Assembly (NCBI RefSeq): GCF_001952935.1
Contig: NZ_CP018319.1
Span: forward strand, 6,034,001 to 6,098,000
DNA from: Pseudomonas frederiksbergensis
GTDB lineage: Bacteria > Pseudomonadota > Gammaproteobacteria > Pseudomonadales > Pseudomonadaceae
Reading direction: 5' to 3'
Length of the DNA: 64,000 bases
Shown here: positions 1 to 9,182 of the stretch, piece after piece
Layout: every line of letters begins with the position of its first letter
Position numbering within the stretch: position 1 is the stretch's first letter
Position numbers and translations under genes: made by a program
Notes under the pieces: generated by a model
Database searches by the model: none
The model's input: the letters and a program-made list of their open reading frames with translations, nothing else
Told to the model about the DNA's origin: nothing

Positions 1-463
1 CACGGTCGGCGAGAATCTTGCTACGGTAGTAGTCATCCGCATCGGCGTCGGCCCGCAGACATGTCTCATCGATGGACGTGCCAGGTGCGCCGTCGAGCAC
101 GGCAATGGAAGACGTATGGATGAACCGTCGTATACCGGCGCGGTAGGCCTGGTTTAGCAGGCGCCGCGTACCAGACACATTAATCTTATCGAGTTCCTTC
201 CAGTGGCTGCCGCCCTTGTAGTTGTCGCGAAAGAACGCCGCGGTGTGAAACACCGTATCGCAGCCTTGCAGCGACGCTGCGAATGCGTCGACATCGGCCA
301 TGTCCCCAACGACCAGTTCCACACCCGGCAAATTGTTGAACTGCTGTTCACCTTTGGCTCTTGAACGGACCAGGGCTTTGACCGCGTAGCCACGAGCGAC
401 CAATTCACGCACCAGGTTGTTGCCCAACAAGCCGGTTGCGCCAGTAACGAATGCGCTGTGCAT
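1..463 (-). CDS. NAD-dependent epimerase/dehydratase, partial
   Basis: Extended short-chain dehydrogenase, 3' part cut by the window edge; 154 residues are visible. The N-terminus carries the Rossmann motif TGATGLLG (about residues 8-15) and an acidic VVGDMAD segment typical of NAD(P)-binding epimerases. Near the edge the catalytic YxxxK is visible as YYRSK. The family acts on NDP-sugars or on dihydroflavonol-like and aldehyde substrates; which applies here cannot be told. It follows the NTF2-like gene with a 3-bp gap on the same strand, so the two are probably co-transcribed and may be controlled by the divergent LysR gene. Confidence 0.85.
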   Translation of the reverse strand, partial: MHSAFVTGATGLLGNNLVRELVARGYAVKALVRSRAKGEQQFNNLPGVELVVGDMADVDAFAASLQGCDTVFHTAAFFRDNYKGGSHWKELDKINVSGTRRLLNQAYRAGIRRFIHTSSIAVLDGAPGTSIDETCLRADADADDYYRSKILADR

Positions 464-466
464 GGC

Positions 467-886
467 TCAACCCTCAGCTGGATAGGCTAACGGCATCAGC
501 ACCGCACTGTCGAAGAAGGCCTCTTCACGGATGGCCAGCCCGTCTCTGAAGGTGAAGTGTGCGGCGTAGTACGCGGTAATATGGCGTCCATGAGGTGGAA
601 TCACCCGGCCTGGCAGCACCAAGGGTGCGGCGAATGTGCCGGTCAGGAAGGCAGTCAGCGCCAAACGATCGTTACCGACGGCGAATGGGCTGAAAATCAC
701 TTGGGCATCGGGGAGCGCTTCGAGCAATGCGATCTCTCGTTTGCGCATGGCTTCGCGACCGGTTTGTATCCCCATGCTATCGAGGTAGATGAAGTCTTCG
801 CAAACCAGCGCAAGCATCGCCTCCACATCACGGCGATTGAAGGCACTGGCGGCGCGTTCCGCATAGTCGTTGGGGCCAGTAGTCAT
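467..886 (-). CDS. NTF2-like / SnoaL-like fold protein
   Basis: A 139-residue protein of the SnoaL/NTF2-like cone-fold type. The opening (YAERAASAFNRRDVEAMLALV) is the typical first helix, followed by strands such as FIYLDSMG and a C-terminal AHFTFRDGLAIREEAFFD sheet. Such proteins are small isomerases, hydrolases or ligand-binding accessory domains; the substrate is unknown. The frame stays open upstream to 1129, but that extension runs antisense into the LysR gene. The ATG at 886 fits the fold start; an alternative ATG lies at 895. It is the first gene of a pair with the epimerase. Confidence 0.75.
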   Translation of the reverse strand: MTTGPNDYAERAASAFNRRDVEAMLALVCEDFIYLDSMGIQTGREAMRKREIALLEALPDAQVIFSPFAVGNDRLALTAFLTGTFAAPLVLPGRVIPPHGRHITAYYAAHFTFRDGLAIREEAFFDSAVLMPLAYPAEG

Positions 887-957
887 ACAGTCCATTCCAT
901 TCGTCTTCGAGGGCTTGTAGATATACCTTTGAGGCCTCTGCCGAAAAACAGCGACTA

Positions 958-984
958 CTGCATAATGGATTTGCACATATGCAG
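958..984. promoter_or_regulatory. Inverted repeat in the divergent LysR promoter gap
   Basis: Arms CTGCATA (958-964) and TATGCAG (978-984) are perfect complements with a 13-bp spacer. They sit in the 117-bp gap between the divergent NTF2-like gene and the LysR regulator. LysR regulators usually bind dyads in such gaps, so this is a candidate operator; the link is inferred. Confidence 0.35.
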
Positions 985-1003
985 ACCAGGGAGGATATGA
1001 AGC

Positions 1004-1939
1004 ATGGCGTTGCAAGCAAATTGGGACGATCTTCGTCTGTTGTTGGCAGTCTCGCGGCGTGGCAGCTTTCTTCAAGCTGGCCAGATGCTGGGTATTGCGG
1101 CGTCGACTGTGTCCCGCCGGTTGACCCAACTTGAGAGCGCCCTGGGCGAGCTACTCGTCGAGCGAGGCGTTGAAGGATGCTGGTTGACCTCGCGCGGCCA
1201 ATCCCTCGTGGAAGTTGCCCTAGCGGCGGAGGCGGGCTTGAGGCGTCAAACCGTTGCTGGCATGTCCGGGCTACACACAGAGCTATTTGGCAGTGTCCTG
1301 GTCAGTGCAGGAGAGGGATTTTCGTCTTGCGTGCTGGAGGCTGCGAGTCGCTTCACCTCTCTTCACCCGCGTTGCTCGGTGGAGTTGATGGCAACAGCCG
1401 ACTTCCACAAGATTGTCCGCGGCGTGGCAGACATTGCTGTACGCACAGCTCATCTAGGCGAACCGTCGCTGATTTATCGACCAATAGGCAGGCTCGCTTA
1501 CGGTGTCTTCGCCGATGCAGGTTATCTGAAACGGTATCCAGGGGTGACTCCGGCCACTGCGGTCAATATTGCCTTGCTTCCTCCGCTGGACATGTTGCCG
1601 CAAATGCGTGCGGCAAAGGCCGCGGGTCTGGAACGCGCGCAGATCAGCGTGAACTCGTTCGCGGTTCAGCTCGAATCGGTGAGGCGAGGAATGGGTGTGG
1701 CAGTGCTGCCCCGTATTCTGGCGAAGGACCTGATCGAGTTGTTCCCGGATCTCCAACTTCCAGATATGGAAGTCTATCTGGTGACCCGGCCTCAGGCATT
1801 GAAACAGGCTCACATTAAATGTTTTTTTGCCATCCTGGAGCAGGTGCTGCTCGAAGCCCTGTCCATAGAAAATGTGGAAGGTTACCTCTTGGGGGGCGAC
1901 CTGAAATGGGTGCATGGGGGCGCTAGCCAAAATAATTGA
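1004..1939 (+). CDS. LysR-family transcriptional regulator
   Basis: A 311-residue LysR-type regulator. Residues about 6-65 form the winged helix-turn-helix (SFLQAGQMLGIAASTVSRR then LTQLESALGELLVER); the rest is the periplasmic-binding-like effector domain. The start has a strong ribosome site (AGGGAGGA, 988-995) nine bases upstream. It is transcribed away from the NTF2-like/epimerase pair, the classic arrangement for a LysR gene and its target. Binding to the dyad at 958-984 is plausible. The inducer is unknown. The C-terminal tail beyond about residue 290 looks longer than usual and low in conservation cues. Confidence 0.9.
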   Translation: MALQANWDDLRLLLAVSRRGSFLQAGQMLGIAASTVSRRLTQLESALGELLVERGVEGCWLTSRGQSLVEVALAAEAGLRRQTVAGMSGLHTELFGSVLVSAGEGFSSCVLEAASRFTSLHPRCSVELMATADFHKIVRGVADIAVRTAHLGEPSLIYRPIGRLAYGVFADAGYLKRYPGVTPATAVNIALLPPLDMLPQMRAAKAAGLERAQISVNSFAVQLESVRRGMGVAVLPRILAKDLIELFPDLQLPDMEVYLVTRPQALKQAHIKCFFAILEQVLLEALSIENVEGYLLGGDLKWVHGGASQNN

Positions 1940-2593
1940 GATTGGTTCAGTCATGACATCAGCTAACGAAGTTACCAATGAAACCATGACCGGCAGAGAT
2001 TGACCCAAAACAGTTATACGTAAGCGCTTTACGAGGAGCATCGCCCAAACCCCATCCTCTCCCCGTGTCGCTTTCAGAAATCGGGATGAGGGTGTGAGTT
2101 AATTCAGCGATGCGTCCTGGTTTTTTATGAGCGCGAACCACGTCGTGGCGAGGTGTGACCAGGCACGGACACCACAGTGTTCGTGCCGTTGGCCAATGCG
2201 GGGTTATGACGCCTTAAGCAACGCTGCGTATTCAGCAGCATTGGGGAGCGGCTGACCGCTTTTGGCCGGTAGCTGCCCATCGCGAAACGGTGCAATCGAC
2301 CGACGCCTCCGCCACCAATCTGATGCATTCCTCGTCCCGCTCTCCTCCGTTGTGATAGTGAACGTGATCGCACTATGTAAGGATGCGTGCCGTCACCTTC
2401 GACACACGCCTGCGATAACAGGGTATCCCCCTGTATGCGCACGCAATGGTTTTGAAAGGCTTCGAGTGCATCTGCCGCCCGCGCGGTTGAGTTCACTGAC
2501 AGCCAGCCACTTGGCAGCCGATCGACGAGGAAATCCACTAAAGGTTTTCACCCTTCGGATCGGCGTGCCAACGGTAGTGACCTAAAGAAGCGA
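1940..2593. other. Intergenic, no convincing gene
   Basis: No frame here has both a good start and protein-like composition. One minus-strand frame (about 2295 down to a TAA at 2204-2206) reads like a short protein C-terminus (QLPAKSGQPLPNAAEYAALL) with no start, so it may be a decayed 3' gene end. Nothing else recognisable. Confidence 0.5.
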
Positions 2594-3262
2594 CTAATTG
2601 TTGTGTTGGACCTCCAGCATCCTGAACGTCACTTTTCCGCCCTCGCTGGGATAGCCGGTGTTGTCCTGCACATATGCACCCGCTTTGAAATACAGTGGTT
2701 TGGTCTTCCAGCTCGGGTCGATGGTGGTTCTCCAGTTGTTTCCTGCTGCGCTGATGCCCAGAGCGCCCTTCGGGCTGAGGTGGAGCTGGTAGGAAAAGTT
2801 GCGGCCGAGCGGCACACCCGTCGCAATGGTAATGACCTGGCCCTCTTCATCGTCGGCGCGCATGCGCACCTTGGCGACAATGTTTCCCGTCGAAGCCGAC
2901 GTTTTGTATTGGTATTCCAGCTTCACCATGGGACTGTTGCTGTCCTTGTTGTGAATCTGACCAATCACGATCTTGCCGGAGCTGGGCACCTGATTGACGC
3001 TCAGATTCGCCCGCAGAATGTTATCCGCCGCTGAATACTGCCAGTTGCGTAGCCTTCCATCGCTATAGGTTTCCCGCAACTCGCTGCGCGGGTAAATAGC
3101 GTTGGCCGTCCTGGAACCGGTTACAGGTGCCCAGAAGGAAAGGGTAGCGGCTTCAGAACTGAAATACTGGCCCTTGAAGCCTTGCGCCAGTCGAGGCGTT
3201 TCTATGGTAGCCGGTGGGCTGCCTTCAGGAATGCTTAAGTTCCAGGTGGCGAGGTCGATCAT
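2594..3262 (-). CDS. Alginate lyase-type polysaccharide lyase, family PL7
   Basis: A 222-residue protein of the alginate_lyase2 (PL7) jelly-roll family, which cleaves uronate polymers by beta-elimination. Three PL7 signatures are visible: RSELRE at about residue 59, QIH at about 102, and YFKAGAYVQD near the C-terminus. The ATG at 3262 begins MIDLATWNLSIPEG, the usual opening of this group, and has AGGA seven bases upstream. The frame continues upstream to 3382 but that part is not protein-like. No signal peptide is seen, so secretion is unclear. Flanks hold no polysaccharide genes; it stands alone opposite the DUF3616 gene. Confidence 0.88.
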   Translation of the reverse strand: MIDLATWNLSIPEGSPPATIETPRLAQGFKGQYFSSEAATLSFWAPVTGSRTANAIYPRSELRETYSDGRLRNWQYSAADNILRANLSVNQVPSSGKIVIGQIHNKDSNSPMVKLEYQYKTSASTGNIVAKVRMRADDEEGQVITIATGVPLGRNFSYQLHLSPKGALGISAAGNNWRTTIDPSWKTKPLYFKAGAYVQDNTGYPSEGGKVTFRMLEVQHNN

Positions 3263-3615
3263 GTCAATAATCCTGTATGCGGGGAATGTTGCGGCCACAG
3301 TTGCGCTCGAACCGACGCTATTGAGCTGTGTCAATTGGGGTCTGCTGATCAGGAAAACCGTATGGCGGTAGATTGACGTCAAATGATCGTCGAGGTGATT
3401 AGTGCAGGGTTTGTGCCTGCCAGGGTTACCGCTGGTCGCCTATTTTGAAAGCTGACGGAACTAATTCTGGTTGCTTGGCAACTGCAGCGAAGGGACCGGT
3501 GACATCAGCGGTGCATGGGGTCGGCTAGGATGAGTGGATGCACTGGACAAAGAACACGCTCAGAAGCCGGTTCTGAATAACCGGCGCGCCGCGCCATAAA
3601 GACAGGAGACCGCTC
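3263..3615. other. Divergent promoter gap, no gene seen
   Basis: The 353-bp gap between the divergent alginate lyase and DUF3616 genes. The lyase frame stays open for 40 codons here but lacks a conserved start. No repeat or clear operator was found. A CAGGAG ribosome site precedes 3616. Confidence 0.5.
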
Positions 3616-4707
3616 ATGAGCCACCGAAGCAATTTTGCGCTGTTGAGCTTTGATCCGGCGTTTGCGTCGTTGCGCAGGGGCCTTTCGGTCGCTCAGCAGA
3701 TTGACGACACACTCTGGGTGGCGAACGACGAAACCACGAGCCTGGAACGCCTGAAAATCCAGGATGCTGCGCCCGGCGGCGTTGTAAGGTGCGACGAGCA
3801 CAAATCGTTTGCGCTCCTGGAATATCTGGATCTGCCCATACCGAAACAAGACGCCGAGATTGATATCGAAGGCTTGGCCTATGTCCCTGACAGTGGCTAC
3901 CTTTGGGTGGTGGGCTCCCATAGCCTTAAGCGAAAGAAAGCCGAGGCCGGCACTTCTGCACAGAAGAATATCAAGCGCCTGTCGACGGTAGAGGCGGACG
4001 GCAATCGTTTTCTGCTGGCCCGCATCCCTGTGGTGCAGCAGAACGACAGCTATGTACTCGCCAGGAAAGTGGATGCCGATGGACGTACAGCGGCGCAACT
4101 GCCGGGCAACGAAACCGGTAACGACCTGACCGCGGCCATTGCTGAAGATCCTCAGCTACGCGACTTCCTGCGTATCCCGGGCAAGGACAACGGCTTCGAT
4201 ATCGAAGGGTTGGCGGTGATCGGCTCGCGCCTTCTGCTGGGACTGCGTGGACCGGTGCTACGCGGCTGGGCCGTGTTGCTGGAGATAGAACCTGAGCTGA
4301 ACGACGCCTCGACTGACACGCTGGTGCTGAAGAAGATCGGTCCGGATGGGCGCCGCTACCGCAAGCACTTCTTCGCGCTCAATGGGCTGGGCTTGCGTGA
4401 CCTGTGCACCCGCGGTGACGATCTGCTGATCCTGGCGGGCCCCACGATGGAGCAGGACGGTCCGGTAACGGTCTTCCGCTGGCGCGGCGGTTTCGCGTCC
4501 GACGAGGAAAGCGTGGTCTTCACCGATCAATTGGAGAAGGTGCTGGAAGTGCCTTTCGGGCAAGGCAACGATCACGCTGAGGGCATGTGTCTGTTCCAAT
4601 CGGGCGAGCAGCCCGGGGAGGTTCTGATGATCGTCTACGACTCTGCGGCGGAGAGTCGTAAACACGGCGATACGGATGTGGAAGGAGACCTGTTCATCCT
4701 GGATTAG
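3616..4707 (+). CDS. DUF3616 domain protein
   Basis: A 363-residue protein that I place in DUF3616, a beta-propeller-like family of unknown function. Recurrent blocks such as DIEGLAYVPDSGYLWVVGSHS, FDIEGLAVIGSRLLLGLRGP and HAEGMCLF resemble repeated propeller blades with a conserved D/H-x-EG core, as in esterase-like phytase propellers. No signal peptide is visible, so it is probably cytoplasmic. The start has CAGGAG ten bases upstream. It appears monocistronic and is followed by a gene remnant and terminator. Confidence 0.75.
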   Translation: MSHRSNFALLSFDPAFASLRRGLSVAQQIDDTLWVANDETTSLERLKIQDAAPGGVVRCDEHKSFALLEYLDLPIPKQDAEIDIEGLAYVPDSGYLWVVGSHSLKRKKAEAGTSAQKNIKRLSTVEADGNRFLLARIPVVQQNDSYVLARKVDADGRTAAQLPGNETGNDLTAAIAEDPQLRDFLRIPGKDNGFDIEGLAVIGSRLLLGLRGPVLRGWAVLLEIEPELNDASTDTLVLKKIGPDGRRYRKHFFALNGLGLRDLCTRGDDLLILAGPTMEQDGPVTVFRWRGGFASDEESVVFTDQLEKVLEVPFGQGNDHAEGMCLFQSGEQPGEVLMIVYDSAAESRKHGDTDVEGDLFILD

Positions 4708-4734
4708 CCACGCACATCTACGTCAACGCGGCCT

Positions 4735-4850
4735 GTAGATACACGGTGGTGTTGTCGGACTTCTCCAAACTGCTGGCCATTCCGTTACGCGACGGCTGTG
4801 ACTTGATGGATGTGATCGGCCGACGCTTGCGGGCTCAAGCAGCGGAATAA
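4735..4850 (+). pseudogene. Possible 3' remnant of an unrecognised gene
   Basis: An open frame without a start codon reads as a plausible protein C-terminus (YTVVLSDFSKLLAIPLRD, then VIGRRLRAQAAE) and ends with TAA at 4848-4850. A textbook terminator follows after 7 bases, as expected for a genuine gene end. No start or upstream domain is present, so this may be the tail of a deleted gene. Family not recognised. Confidence 0.25.
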
Positions 4851-4857
4851 ATGAAAA

Positions 4858-4885
4858 CGGGCGCCGTGACGGCGCCCGTTTTTTT
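4858..4885 (+). terminator. Rho-independent terminator
   Basis: A perfect 8-bp stem (CGGGCGCC / GGCGCCCG) with a GTGAC loop is followed by seven T residues on the plus strand. It would end transcription from the DUF3616 gene and the remnant after it. Confidence 0.9.
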
Positions 4886-5148
4886 GTGTCCCGCCTTTTA
4901 TCGTCCCTCCCCCGTGTGCTGGCCCAAGCCGCGCTCAAGGCGTCATCGCAGACTATTCTGGAATCTGAGTACCCGACCGGTCGCACCGAAGGAGGTCACT
5001 CGTTTATGCGCTGTGCTCTTTTCAAAATCCGCCGCAGTTCGATCTGATGCATGAAGGCAAATCGAGCCGCGCCGTCATCGAGTTCCGATGAACTACCGGT
5101 CTGGGGCACGGCCCAGGCACTCTGTCACCCTGAAACGGAGACGCCAGC

Positions 5149-5727
5149 ATGAGCACCTTGCAACTTCACCCCGCACTGGACAATGGTATCCAACCCGCCG
5201 CCGAGAATTTCGCCGGTGGCACCCTGCAATGCCTGTGTGCGACCGACAAGGTCGAGGTCAAGATCGACGCACAAACGCTGCATAACCACGCGTGCGGTTG
5301 CAGCAAATGCTGGAAACCGCAAAACGCGACATTCGCCGTCATCGCCGTGGTGCCACGAGATAAGGTCAGCGTCATTGCCCATGGCGAAAAACTGGAGATT
5401 ATCGACGAAACCGCGACCATCCAGCGCCACGCCTGCAAGCAGTGTCACGCCCATTTATTCGGGCGCATCGAGAACAAGGACCATGCGTTTTATGGCCTGG
5501 ACTTCGTCCACACCGAGCTTTCGCCACAGAGCGGATGGGCTGCGCCGGGATTCGCGGCGTTCGTGTCCTCCATCATCGAAACCGGGACGCCGCCAGCGCA
5601 AATGAAGGCTATCCGCGAGCGCCTGCGCTCGATCGGACTGGAACCCTATGACTGCCTGTCCCCCGACTTGATGGACGCACTGGCGATTCACGTCGCCAAA
5701 CAGAAAGGCCTGCTCCCCGCCGCCTGA
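5149..5727 (+). CDS. gfa: S-(hydroxymethyl)glutathione synthase (GFA family)
   Basis: A 192-residue zinc-dependent GFA-family enzyme that joins formaldehyde and glutathione to feed formaldehyde detoxification. The family cysteines are visible: CxC (C28, C30), the HACGCSKCW motif (C49, C51, C54) and HACKQC near residue 93. Length matches the roughly 190-residue family norm. The ATG has GGAG ten bases upstream. The usual partners, glutathione-dependent formaldehyde dehydrogenase and S-formylglutathione hydrolase, are not next to it. Whether this family truly catalyses the condensation in vivo is debated; the family assignment itself is firm. Confidence 0.9.
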   Translation: MSTLQLHPALDNGIQPAAENFAGGTLQCLCATDKVEVKIDAQTLHNHACGCSKCWKPQNATFAVIAVVPRDKVSVIAHGEKLEIIDETATIQRHACKQCHAHLFGRIENKDHAFYGLDFVHTELSPQSGWAAPGFAAFVSSIIETGTPPAQMKAIRERLRSIGLEPYDCLSPDLMDALAIHVAKQKGLLPAA

Positions 5728-5961
5728 TTGATCGGTCGCCGCGGTTGCCTTTTCCGGGCCGCGGCTCCGATTCACCCTCTAATGTTGTGCAATTTGATTC
5801 GGGTGGAAAGCGGACGCTGGCTCTACCAGGTCCGTTAGGTCCATAGGGTTTACCTATAAAACCGCTTGTCGCGGCACTAAACCTAATCTCCCTTCTGACA
5901 GGTCGAAAAACTGTGACGGCATGACGTTGCCAAGACCGTTGACTGATTGGGGATTGCGGTT

Positions 5962-6993
5962 ATGAAAATCGCACAAATAGCGCCACTGTACGAATCAGTC
6001 CCCCCTTTTCTCTACGGAGGAACTGAAAGAGTAGTCGCTCATTTAACGGATGCTTTGGTCGAACTGGGACATGACGTCACCCTCTTCGCTGCGAATGGAT
6101 CCCGTACGTGCGCCACATTGGTCGCCGCCCGGGATCAAGCGTTGCGGCTTGACTGCACGCCCCTGAAGTCAGAATTGGCAAGCCATTTGAACTTGCTGTA
6201 TGAGTTGCGACATCGAGCGGCCGAGTTCGATGTGCTGCACTTTCATATTGATTTATTGCACTTTCCATTTTTCGAAGATATGGCCCATAAGGTCTTGACT
6301 ACCCTTCATGGCCGCCTGGATATCAAGGACCTGGATGGCACCTATTCTAGATGGCCTGCCTATCCCCTGGTTTCGATCTCGCAACATCAGCGCCAGCCGT
6401 TACCCTGCGCCAATTGGATCGATACGATTTATCACGGCTTATCGCAGTCCAGTTTGACGTTCCAGCCGAGACCGGGTGCTTACCTCGCCTTTCTGGGGCG
6501 TATCTCTCCGGAAAAACGTCCTGACCGAGCTATCAGCATTGCGCGCGCTGCCGGGCTGCCGTTGAAAATGGCTGCCAAGATCGATACGGCCGATCGCGAA
6601 TACTTCGAGCAGCAGATACGCCCCTTATTGACGCTTCCCGGTATTGAATTCATCGGAGAGATTGGTGACGGGGACAAGGCCGAGTTCCTCGGCAATGCCA
6701 GGGCGCTGCTATTCCCCATCGATTGGCCCGAACCTTTTGGCCTGGTCATGATAGAAGCCATGGCTTGTGGTACGCCGGTCATCGCCTGGCGCTGCGGATC
6801 TGTCCCCGAAGTGCTTGATCATGGCGTAACCGGCTTCATAATCAATAGCGAACATGAGGCGGTTCTCGCTACCCGCCAAGTGCTTGAGCTTGATCGACAA
6901 GTGATACGTGACGTATTCGATAGACGTTTTTCAGCCAAGGTGATGGCGCAACGTTATGTCGACCTCTACCGGACACTTACCGATAGGGTTTGA
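5962..6993 (+). CDS. Glycosyltransferase family 4
   Basis: A 343-residue GT-B glycosyltransferase. The N-terminal donor-independent lobe has YGGTERVVAHLTDALVELGHDV; the C-terminal GT4 lobe has FLGRISPEKRPDRAI and the E-x7-E nucleotide-sugar motif EPFGLVMIEAMACGTPVIA. The ATG at 5962 is preferred over an upstream TTG because GGGGA lies nine bases before it. The stop is 24 bp before the debranching-type glucosidase, so they likely form an operon. Together they suggest synthesis and trimming of an intracellular alpha-glucan or a stress-related glycoside; that is inference. Confidence 0.9.
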   Translation: MKIAQIAPLYESVPPFLYGGTERVVAHLTDALVELGHDVTLFAANGSRTCATLVAARDQALRLDCTPLKSELASHLNLLYELRHRAAEFDVLHFHIDLLHFPFFEDMAHKVLTTLHGRLDIKDLDGTYSRWPAYPLVSISQHQRQPLPCANWIDTIYHGLSQSSLTFQPRPGAYLAFLGRISPEKRPDRAISIARAAGLPLKMAAKIDTADREYFEQQIRPLLTLPGIEFIGEIGDGDKAEFLGNARALLFPIDWPEPFGLVMIEAMACGTPVIAWRCGSVPEVLDHGVTGFIINSEHEAVLATRQVLELDRQVIRDVFDRRFSAKVMAQRYVDLYRTLTDRV

Positions 6994-7017
6994 TTTCGTG
7001 GTGCCTTGATTTAGCCC

Positions 7018-9174
7018 ATGAAAAAATCATCCAGCGTTCCTGAACAGCCTCAACACGAACAGTGCGCAAATGAACCCATTGCCCAAAACCTGTTTGTGCT
7101 GGTCGACCACAACACGTACCTGGTAGCCAACGCGTTTGGCGATATCGACGGCGGCGCCGTGGGCATGTTTCACCACGACACTCGTTTGTTATCCAAGTAC
7201 CAGTTGACCGTGGCGGGCCAGCGTCCATCGCTGCTCTCCGCAGCAGTCAGTCAAGACAATGTCTATTTTCGTTCCCATTTGACCAACCACCCGCTCCCGG
7301 CACTGGGAGAAGAAGATACGCCACGGGGGGTCATCCATATCGAGCGCAAACGCTTTTTATGGGAAGAGCGAATGTTCGAGTGCATCAGCCTTTTCAACTA
7401 CAGCGACCAGCCTGGAAAATTGCCGATTGACCTGCGGTTTTGCGGCGACTTTCTCGACATGTTCGAGGTCCGCGGCCAAAGCCGGCCACTGCGCGGCACC
7501 TTCTCTGAGCCTGAAATATTCGAACAAGGCGTAGTGCTTCATTACAAGGGATTGGACAATCAGCAGCGTTGCATGGCAATCAGCTTTTCTGAGTTTCCAG
7601 GACACATCAGCGGCGACAGTGCCAGTTTCCAGATCTATATCGGCGCTCATCAGAGCCACGAACTTTATATTGAAGTGGGCTCCAGCATCGTCCAGCCCGG
7701 GCGGACACGCTACAGGTCCGCCGCCGCTCAAGCTTGCCGGTCCATGCGCAGGAAAGAGCAGCGTGGTGCGCGCATCAAGGCTTCTGGCCGGTTGTTCCAG
7801 GCATGGGTGAACAAGTCTCGTGCCGACCTTGCTTTACTGACGGCCGATCTTCCCTCTGGCCCCTATCCCTATGCCGGAGTCCCCTGGTACTCCACGCCTT
7901 TTGGTCGCGACGCCGTGATCACCGCTTATCAATCACTCTGGCTCAATCCGTCCCTTGCGCGAGGTGTGCTCGCCTACCTGGCGGCTCATCAAGCCAAGGA
8001 GGTTTCGACCTTCAGCGATGCCGAACCAGGAAAGATCATGCACGAGACGCGTCAGGGTGAAATGTCGAAACTCAACGAATTACCCTTTGCGCGCTATTAC
8101 GGGGGCGTCGATACGACGCCTTTGTTTGTGATGCTGGCCGGAGCCTATGCAAAACGGACCAACGATCTGGCGTTCATTGATGCGCTTTGGCCCGCACTGG
8201 AATTGGCCACGCTCTGGATGGAAAGCAATGCGTTGAAGAATGCCGAAGGCTTCATCAGCTATCAACGCGGGGAAGTCACCGGCTTGGCCAATCAAGGCTG
8301 GAAAGACAGTCATGATGCTATTTTTCATCGCGATGGCCGTAATCCCGAAGGCCCCATCGCTTTGGTAGAAGTGCAAGGTTATGCATGGCGTGCATTTTTG
8401 ACCATGAGCACATTGGCCAGACAACGAGGCAATGAACACGCCGCAGTTCGCTGGCAAAACATCGCAGCCAGGTTACGCCAGGCAGTCGAGCGGTGCTTCT
8501 GGATGGAGGACCAGCAATTTTACGCAATAGCGCTCGACGGTAATGGCAAGCGTTTTGAGGTGAAAGCTTCGAACGCCGGCCACCTGCTGTTCACCGGGTT
8601 ACCTTCGCCAGAACGGGGGAAAACCGTTGCCCGGCAATTTCTGACCAGTATTTTTTATAACGGCTGGGGCGTTCGAACACTCGAAACCGGAGCCGTGCGG
8701 TTCAACCCGATGTCATATCACAACGGTTCGGTCTGGCCACACGACGTAGCCCTCTGCACAGCGGGTATGGCCAGGTATGGCGAGCATCTGGGCGCTGTCC
8801 GTGTCCTGAGCGGAATGTTCGAGGCCGCGACCTTCTTCGGGATGCGATTACCAGAACTGTTTTGCGGGTTCAAGCGCGGTCCGGGAGAGGCGCCGGTTGC
8901 CTACCCGGTGGCCTGTTTACCCCAAGCCTGGGCAGCAGGTTCCATTTTTATGCTGTTGCAGGCATGTCTGGGCATCACCATCGATGCCTCAGACTATCGA
9001 GTAGTTGTCAGACAACCTCGACTGCCCATTGGTATTGACCGTTTAGAGGTTCGGGAACTGACGTTTAATCAACACCGTGTCGATCTCGGTTTCCAACGGA
9101 TCGGCGAACGCGTCGCCGCTTACATAGAGCGGCAAGACGGCCCGAATCTGATTCGGCTGGACGTAAAACTTTAA
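7018..9174 (+). CDS. Amylo-alpha-1,6-glucosidase / glycogen debranching-like protein
   Basis: A 718-residue protein with an N-terminal glycogen-debranching-type beta domain (FVLVDHNTYLVANAFGDIDG, HHDTRLLSKY) and, from about residue 260, an (alpha/alpha)6 six-hairpin glucosidase domain (WYSTPFGRDAVITAYQ, NQGWKDSHDAI, MSYHNGSVWPHD). Relatives are annotated as amylo-alpha-1,6-glucosidases, though few are characterised. It directly follows the GT4 gene. No signal peptide is seen, so it should be cytoplasmic. Start codon ATG is supported by conserved sequence rather than a strong ribosome site. Confidence 0.88.
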   Translation: MKKSSSVPEQPQHEQCANEPIAQNLFVLVDHNTYLVANAFGDIDGGAVGMFHHDTRLLSKYQLTVAGQRPSLLSAAVSQDNVYFRSHLTNHPLPALGEEDTPRGVIHIERKRFLWEERMFECISLFNYSDQPGKLPIDLRFCGDFLDMFEVRGQSRPLRGTFSEPEIFEQGVVLHYKGLDNQQRCMAISFSEFPGHISGDSASFQIYIGAHQSHELYIEVGSSIVQPGRTRYRSAAAQACRSMRRKEQRGARIKASGRLFQAWVNKSRADLALLTADLPSGPYPYAGVPWYSTPFGRDAVITAYQSLWLNPSLARGVLAYLAAHQAKEVSTFSDAEPGKIMHETRQGEMSKLNELPFARYYGGVDTTPLFVMLAGAYAKRTNDLAFIDALWPALELATLWMESNALKNAEGFISYQRGEVTGLANQGWKDSHDAIFHRDGRNPEGPIALVEVQGYAWRAFLTMSTLARQRGNEHAAVRWQNIAARLRQAVERCFWMEDQQFYAIALDGNGKRFEVKASNAGHLLFTGLPSPERGKTVARQFLTSIFYNGWGVRTLETGAVRFNPMSYHNGSVWPHDVALCTAGMARYGEHLGAVRVLSGMFEAATFFGMRLPELFCGFKRGPGEAPVAYPVACLPQAWAAGSIFMLLQACLGITIDASDYRVVVRQPRLPIGIDRLEVRELTFNQHRVDLGFQRIGERVAAYIERQDGPNLIRLDVKL

Positions 9175-9182
9175 ATTAGCTG

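Noticed and set aside
557..1000. 147-residue plus-strand open frame opposite the NTF2-like gene
   Set aside because: Antisense shadow of a clearly protein-like minus-strand gene.
2125..2538. 137-residue minus-strand open frame
   Set aside because: Arg/Ser-rich, no family features and no ribosome site; probably chance openness in GC-rich DNA. Only a short different frame nearby looked like a gene tail.
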